Part shown: positions 57,575-64,000 of the stretch, piece after piece
Position numbering within the stretch: the first letter of the stretch is position 1
Layout: each line of letters starts with the position of its first letter
Origin: Branchiostoma floridae
Lineage: Eukaryota > Chordata > Leptocardii > Amphioxiformes > Branchiostomatidae
Assembly: GCF_000003815.2 (NCBI RefSeq)
Contig: NC_049992.1
Location: 2,869,445-2,933,444, forward strand
DNA length: 64,000 nt
Direction of reading: 5' to 3'
Position numbers and translations under genes: made by a program
Notes under the pieces: model-generated
What the model was told of the DNA's origin: nothing
Databases searched by the model: none
What the model saw: only the letters and a program-made list of their open reading frames with translations

Positions 57575-58640
57575 AAGCCCCGGTCACAAAGCGCGTACGA
57601 TTTCTTGCGATGGTATATTCCGCATATCGTACGATGAGCGCAGTAAATCGCAGCAAAATCGTAAGCAAATTCAGCCATCGCAACGCATCGGATGGTGTTC
57701 AAAATTTTTCCAGCGTCGTACGATTTTTCACTTGTGTCTCTTTTGAATATCCGCCTGGCCGCTTTTGTGCTTCTTTAACCAACAAAATGTGGACTTAGCT
57801 GTTGAATACCTTCCTATAATATATTTAACTGTAAAAATAAATTAAAAGAGACCATGACAACAAGAGCATTACAAGAAAAGTTCAAATCAAGCGTGAGTAC
57901 TGGTATGATTATCTCGGCCTGCTTGCCGGCTCTACGTGTCAGGCTCTTTTGAAGATCGTGTCATGATATGGTATCAACAAAAAGATGCCATCATACAAAA
58001 ATCACATCACAAGCATTTTATCATATATATTTCCGACTCATGGAGCCTGCCTTTATGTTCGAGTTGTCCCCATGGTTATTACGATTATGGTAAACTGACC
58101 CAAGACCGACGAGAGCTTAGATTTGATCTAATTATAAACCCACCACATGCATGAAGCGATCAAACAATTGTCTGCATCACCTGTGCGGGGCGCGCTGTTC
58201 TCTGGTTGCGACTGTGGCAGTTGCGACTGATATATTTTCCCTTTTCGTCAATATCCACAATATCAGGGAAAACTGAAACCACCACAAGATGCTAACAATT
58301 TATAAATCTATAACCTCATCAGTAGACAAAAATTGCCGTAATGAAGTCTGCTATGTGGGCAAATAAAATCTTACGACGATAGCGAAATTTTGAACATGTT
58401 CAAAATCCATTTCAGCTCTATTTTTCGCCATAAGACGCTCCCCGATTTACTATGATTCACTGCGATGGACGCAGGCACGCTCTTATGACCTCATCGTACG
58501 ATGCACTACGCGCTTTGTGACCACGGCTTTATATACTTAAACCATTGCTTCCGATTCTCCCCCGACTTACGACGCACTGCGTTTATCCTGCGCATCGGAA
58601 GGAATCGCAAGGAATCGTACGCGCTTTGTGACCGGGGCTT
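57575..58640. mobile_element. 1.07-kb TIR element
   Basis: Inverted ends AAGCCCCGGTCACAAAGCGC / GCGCTTTGTGACCGGGGCTT, extending to about 38 bp with TACGATTTCTTGCGAT. A second, internal GCGCTTTGTGACCACGGCTT lies at about 58509-58532. No transposase frame. The superfamily is not assigned because no clean target duplication was seen. Confidence 0.75.
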
Positions 58641-58729
58641 AAGGCTAAACTACTGCAATGGACTTTTCTGATACAAATATATTTCAATTGGAGGAATTTG
58701 ATTACAGATTGGTCTAGTCCCAATGTACC

Positions 58730-58735
58730 TTTATT
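58730..58735 (-). terminator. Polyadenylation signal of ROCO-caspase gene
   Basis: AATAAA on the minus strand about 70 nt past the stop codon at 58806. Confidence 0.6.
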
Positions 58736-58805
58736 TGTAGCATCCATTATATATTTAGAGTGTGAACCTAGTCTTTTTTACATTATGCAAATGGAAAAGT
58801 TGGCG

Positions 58806-61800
58806 CTAAGGATTCTGGTCAACTGAAGCCTGAGGGAAGAAGTAGAGCTTCTTGCGTAGTGTGTGCGTCACTTCCGGTTGCTGCTTGTACTCTTGGTGTT
58901 GAGTTTTGAAGTCTGCCACTTTGGCGTTTACCTGGGGTATAGAAGGATAGCATCACTATTAGATTTCTGAACCAGTCAGTTAATAATAGGGATGATTTGG
59001 ACCAGAGGTCAAATCAGTTCATTGGCACATGACCTCTGAAGCCCGGCCCAGTAGGGAGACCAGTGACTCCGACCAGCTTCTAGACAAAGCAGCACGTGTT
59101 GGCCCTCTCACCCACGTGGGTTTAAAAGTGTTGCAAACTGTTATTTAAGTGCCAATTGTCACTATTAGCTTTCTGAACCAGCCAGTTGAAAACATATTGA
59201 TTTCATAATTGTGCTCTGACAGGGTTGAAGAAGCATCTCGTGTAGGATGACAGCAGTTGCAGTTAGAATGACGGGCACCGTTTGGATGGAAAGTGAACTA
59301 ATAAAAGAAATGAAAAGTAAGTAGTAAAAATGAACCGCGTGCAACAAAAGGTGTTTGCCACTATTATAATCGAGTGTCATTCTCACGATGACGTTTCATC
59401 AATAAGGTGATCTCCTAGCAGGTTGAGCGTGTTCCATGTCACATGTCGTTCATCCTCTCCAATCAATGAGGAGGAAAATATCTCAAACAAAGCACGAGCA
59501 TCAAGTTGCCTACCGTAGATAGACTAGAGTTTGTGTTTTACCACACCCAGTAATGCCATATATGGCCATACTAGTATTTATAGACCCAAAGTTCGGCTCA
59601 CCCTCGTTAGCATTTCCAATAGCGTCTCCGTCTCGGCGTGTTCTGTGATGACGTCAGCAAGAACCTGGATCAGCCACGTACCTGAGTTGGAGTTCCTCCA
59701 GGACACGTGACCTGTTGGACCACGTCAGACAAGAGAAACATCGTCAGAAAAATATTACAGCCTAGTGGTGTTGTTTTTTTTTACCGTACGAATATTGTGA
59801 GCTTGCTATATATATTGCCTCGTGTACATACTTAGTATAAAATAACCACATTAATTGTTCTGCTCTTAACAAAAAATATTAAATAAGTTTATAAAATACG
59901 TTCGCAGTAACTTGGGAACAACTGAAGATTGACATAGAAGGCATTATAGATATACTACTGTAGCAATGCTACAATAATTGACCGTCCATGTATTATACTA
60001 ACAAAAAAGTGCATTAAACTGCTCTCAGATGTTTGAGAAGATCGATGGAATATCAGTTGATATACCCTGCCTGGTCGCGCTGTTTGGTACTTACCATGTA
60101 CTGTAGCGTACTGTAGCGTACATCACTAGGTCCAATAAGAAAAACCGGTTTTGTACCGGTACGCTGTACCGATACCCAGCCCTAGTACATACCATGTACC
60201 GTAGCATACATCAATAGCCGGTCGCGCTGTTTGGTACTTACCATGTACTGTAGCGTACATCACCAGCCGGTACTTACCATGTACTGTGGCGTACATCACT
60301 AGCCGGTCGCGCTGTTTGGTACTTACCATGTACTGTAGCGTACTGTAGCGTACATCACTAGGTCCAATAAGAAAAACCGGTTTTGTACCGGTACGCTGTA
60401 CCGATACCCAGCCCTAGTACATACCATGTACCGTAGCATACATCAATAGCCGGTCGCGCTGTTTGGTACTTACCATGAACTGTAGCGTACATCACTAGCC
60501 GGTCGCGCTGTTTGGTACTTACCATGTACTGTGGCGTACATCACTAGCCGGTCGCGCTGTTTGGTACTTACCATGTACTGTAGCGTACATCACTAGCCGG
60601 TCGCGCTGTTTGGTACTTACCATGTACTGTAGCGTACATCACTAGCCGGTCGCGCTGTTTGGTACTTACCATGTACTGTAGCGTACATCACTAGCCGGTC
60701 GCGCTGTTTGGTACTTACCATGTACTGTAGCGTACATCACTAGCCGGTCGCGCTGTTTGGTACTTACCATGTACTGTAGCGTACATCACCAGCCGGTCGC
60801 GCTGTTTGGTACTTACCATGTACTGTAGCGTACATCACTAGCCGGTCGCTCTGTTTGGTACTTACCATGTACTGTAGCGTACATCACCAGCCGGTCGCTC
60901 GCCGTCGGTAAGGTTCTTTCTCCAGCATCAGGACTCTCCAAAGATGCTGCAGATGCGGCTGGTGCGGTTGATGGGATAGGTGACTCGGTTACCTGATCTG
61001 GTGCTCCATCTGATGCTTCTCTTCCAGCTCGTGAGGTGCTGCATTCTTTATCTGTGGTAGTGTCTGTGTGTTCATGTCCTGGATCCATGTCAACTGGGAA
61101 GAATTTGGATGCAAAGTCCACGTTAACACAATCAACAGCACGTCTTTTACAAAGATCCCATGAGTAGTGAAGCCTGCTGATGAATAAAGATAATGTGAAA
61201 AGTGATTTCCTACAGACAAGTGTTACGTTCCCCGTTCATTATGTAAATAATGATTAGAATCGATAGATTTGAAGATGTACCTATACTAGTTCATTCAGTC
61301 TAATTTTTTTAGTCAGGATTTTCCAAAAAGGTTTGTCACCTCCTCTACAGGCCTGGATGAAGAAAAGTTTCGGCTTCCCCACAAGATTCTTGCAGGCCTG
61401 GAAACTGGAAACGATGCTGTCCACAGACACGTGCTGTCCGTCTGTGCCCAGCACTCCTGTCTCCCCGCCATGGGACAGCAGGAACAGCACGAAACAGTCG
61501 TAGCTGCCGTGATCCCTCCTGGAGACGTCTTTTGCTACAGTTTCTATTTCCTAATGATGGAAATGAGATAGTAGTTAACACAGCATGCCTTTCCATTAAT
61601 TGTTAGTTACTGGATGCATTGCAGATATCTATGGACTTAAAAGCGCAGCGGCCGATTATGAATACTGTGTATCGCGCTTAGCACAGCTTTTGCACAAAAA
61701 AAAGGCACAGAAACAATATAATGGTGTGCTTTAACTAACATGCCTTTACTTCAGCGACCATGGTGCAGAACACTAATAGAATGGGGAATGGGGTACAACA

Positions 61801-62092
61801 GAAAGATTAAACAATAAAGAACTGCGATAATGAAATTCTAATCCATACCTAATTGGAATGAAAACTTGCAATTTTGTACATAATACATTTGTAAAAAAAT
61901 AAGTATCAGAATGCCCACCTGCGATGTAAGGTCCTCTCTAATCTCCTCCTGCAGCTTGAGTTTCTCACAAATCTTCCTGAGCGTGTCCAGATCCTTCTCC
62001 CCTCCTGGTCTGTTCCTACTCGGGTCCGTAAATTTGATGTTGCTGATGATCAGGGCGAGGCCGCGCGGGTCAGAGGTCATCCTGTAATAGTC
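58806..62092 (-). CDS. Copy C caspase domain, p20 and p10, five exons
   Basis: p20 begins DYYRMTSDPRGLALIISN. The catalytic His lies in LFLLSHGG (visible residue ~621) and the catalytic Cys in FFIQACRGG (~662). The substrate-pocket Arg positions are present (SRNRPGGEKD and the p10 SWRN). A roughly 65-residue Ser/Ala/Pro-rich interdomain linker separates p20 from p10. p10 reads LVMYATVHGHVSWRNSNSGT and ends KKLYFFP. All key catalytic elements of an aspartate-specific caspase are therefore intact. No CARD or DED is seen between COR and p20, only a 17-residue linker exon. Confidence 0.92.
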
Positions 62093-64000
62093 CTGATCAA
62101 GCAAAAACAAAGTGTCATCAATACTGGACCTGAACATTAGATTTAAAGTAGCTTCCGCAAAACAAACAATCAGCGACTACGAGATATATGTTAACAGTTA
62201 GCCACATTAGATGTAGCTACTTACATTTTGCTGAGATGGTCTCATTTGGGTCAGGGATGTTCTACGCGTGACAACTGTGAAAAAAAAAGGACGCAATGAG
62301 AAGTTCATGGAGTCCTTGTAAAGATATAAATTTTATATATAACAGTCACCCGGCCTACAGGTTCTCTACCAGCGCTGAAGTGTTATTTAGGAGGAAAAGG
62401 GTTACTTTAAAACACTTCCTATCAATAACATCTCAACATACCAGACAACCTGCTTGGTCTGTAGACTAGGTCAGCTGAAGTTGATGCAGTCCTCTTCACC
62501 CTGGGACACCTGACGTCACGGCCGTCATCTGCAGTCCGGTCCCTCAGGTCGTACTGGTGCGGGTTGTCCAGTCTTGCCTTGATGCAGTGCGCACAGGTGA
62601 CGTGGAGGGAGTACAGCACACCTGGCCACTCCTGCAGCAGCTGGACCAGCACCTCCAGCAGTGGGTGGACCACGCCCCACATCTCACCTGCCTGGTCAGG
62701 TCTGCCTCTGGTTGCCATGGTGATGTAAGTGTCGTCTGCAACGGGTTTGGAACACACCAGTACGGGATAGTCTTGTCTGTAGGCCATGGCTCCGTCTTTC
62801 CAGTCTGTTCTGTCGTTGACAAGTGGGTGGATCCCAACACTGAACCTCTGAAACAGTCCCTGGGGACAGAATCCTCTGATGTCACACATCAGCTGCAGCT
62901 GTTCATCTTTCTCTGGTACGTCTTCTGCCCAGACACTCATCAACTCTTTTGGCATTTCTTTGTGAAGGTACCAAGGTACTTTGTACAGAACAGTGTGTTT
63001 AGAAGGGTCTGATGTATCTTCAGTTCTTATCTCAAAACACAGGCCGAAGTTTTGCATCAGTGCTGTAACAATGTCCAGGTGGATATCATCTGATAACAGG
63101 CATTTCATTACTTCTTCTTGAATCAGTCCGCGGTCGCAAAGATCCAATTGGAATCCATCCAACTTTGGAGAAGTAAACCTCACTAATTTCTGATTTGCTG
63201 TGGAAAAAAGAGTGTCCGTATCATGATGGAAAAGGTCTTTGAAGATTTCGATTAATGAAGGAGGATCATGGAAGACGAAGTCCTTAAGTTCCGGTATGTC
63301 CGTGTACCTGAGGATGGTTCCCACCTGCTGCAGGTAAGACAGGGCTGGCTCCAGTCTGTCTGATGAGAGTCCTGCGAGCTGTCCGATGCGTGCACAGTCA
63401 GCAGTTGTCAGACAGTGTTGTGTGGGATGTTTGATTTCCTCCAGTGCTGACGTTCCATCAGTAGCGGTCATTACAATAGATCTGTTGCTATCTCCGGACG
63501 GTTTGTCGGAAGCTGGGCGTTGAAGTAGTTGTTCAAACTCTACCCACGTTCTTGGGAGGATTCGTGTCAATGTGGGAAACAATTCCTTGTTGTTTGCTGT
63601 TTCTAACAGAAAGTCTCTGAATTTAGCCCAAGAAGGAGGTGACCTTGATACGAAGACTGGAAACTTTGGTTTAACGGACACGCAAGGGATATCATCGATA
63701 ACACGCAGTCCATGGTTCAAAAGACGTTTCGCACGTAGTAGATGCTTGTCAGTGTCTTCCACCGATTTCAAATCGCATTCCTTATACCTCATTTGCATGC
63801 TCGTCAATATTGATATTTGTTGTCTCAGTTCTTTTTCCCACATATTTCTTTGCTGTTTGACCCTTCTTTGAATGTCCTTAGTCTTTGCATTTTTTTCTAC
63901 GGGTCGACAAAGGTCCTTCTTGGTTCCAACAAGAGAGACCACGGCCCCGGGCACGCGCGCATTCAGCGTATCCAGCCAAAATCCCACAGCTTCCGTGTAA
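58806..64000 (-). CDS. ROCO copy C: Roc-COR-caspase fusion (5' part outside window)
   Basis: Seven exons on the minus strand: (beyond 64000)-62442, 62274-62225, 62092-61919, 61550-61340, 61093-60866, 59711-59602 and 58931-58806. Phases run 1, 0, 0, 1, 1, 0 and all boundaries are GT-AG. The visible product is 818 residues. The first exon is the last part of a Roc GTPase (TKKD motif) and the COR region, closely matching copies A and B. It leaves that exon at the same point and phase, but enters a caspase instead of OTU. Upstream LRRs are expected beyond the window. A caspase with a ROCO front end suggests nucleotide-controlled proximity activation. This is inference from architecture. Confidence 0.8.
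60073..60905 (-). repeat. 49-bp minisatellite made of the caspase exon-5 donor region
   Basis: About 13-15 units of 49 bp. Each unit repeats the exon end and donor (minus strand GTGATGTACGCTACAGTACATG|GTAAGTACC) plus CAAACAGCGCGACCGGCTA. The first, exonic copy ends at 60866. Two larger blocks (about 60090-60220 and 60330-60460) carry an inserted piece with GTACCGGTACGCTGTACC. Confidence 0.92.
62442..64000 (-). CDS. Copy C Roc-COR exon (partial)
   Basis: The frame is open to the window edge (…TEAVGFWLDTLNARVPG, then TKKD). 519 residues are visible. It ends with IRGFCPQGLFQRFSVGIHPL, WPGVLYSLHVTCAHCIKARL and DLVYRPSRLSG|. At 62515-62695 the DNA is almost identical to copies A and B. Confidence 0.92.

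Noticed and set aside
60073..60905. CRISPR-like appearance of regular 49-bp units
   Set aside because: Units are contiguous without unique spacers, the host is a eukaryote with introns, and the unit is an exon-donor duplicate.

Overview
The window looks like nuclear DNA of an invertebrate deuterostome, most likely a lancelet (amphioxus, Branchiostoma). The genes have GT-AG introns in consistent phases and chordate-type orthologues. The gaps are full of small inverted-repeat elements and minisatellites, and a 100-N gap (45706-45805) marks a draft assembly. Minisatellites that straddle exon-intron junctions, which I recall being reported in amphioxus as 'mirages', occur here in several genes. 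Species is inference.

Left part (1-25 kb): a satellite-rich edge with a LINE remnant, then ordinary single-copy genes. These are a CFAP107 orthologue (+, 4335-8300, 5' exon not found), a NUDT8 nudix hydrolase (-, 10138-12321), a small protein with an HDAC6-type ZnF-UBP domain (-, 13850-14362), GSTK1 (+, 15112-17937) and a four-transmembrane protein with a CCCSLREG N-terminus (-, 19600-23063, with a TATA box and 5' UTR exon near 25 kb). Exon ends of CFAP107, NUDT8 and GSTK1 are tandemly duplicated into the adjoining introns.

Middle (25-28.9 kb): no recognised gene. It holds a short-TIR element carrying a nested mariner-like element with TA duplication.

Right part (29-64 kb): three same-strand (-) paralogues built on a very large exon that encodes leucine-rich repeats, a Roc GTPase and a COR domain. 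Copy A (28999-36659) and copy B (43722-52342) continue through four more exons into an OTU-type cysteine protease and then a GT-B (GT4-like) glycosyltransferase. Copy C (58806 to beyond 64000) has the same Roc-COR end but continues into a complete caspase domain (p20 and p10). All three leave the Roc-COR exon at the same place and in the same phase 1, so the core looks like a sensor/switch platform to which different effector cassettes are spliced. The LRRs suggest ligand sensing, Roc-COR suggests GTP-controlled dimerisation, and the tails suggest deubiquitination plus glycosylation (A, B) or proteolysis (C). This resembles NLR-like immune receptor logic, but function is inferred. Copies A and B each carry one apparent single-base frameshift, at different sites.

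The space between the paralogues holds minisatellites, inverted-repeat elements, LINE fragments and a degenerate repeat family, with no further gene recognised.
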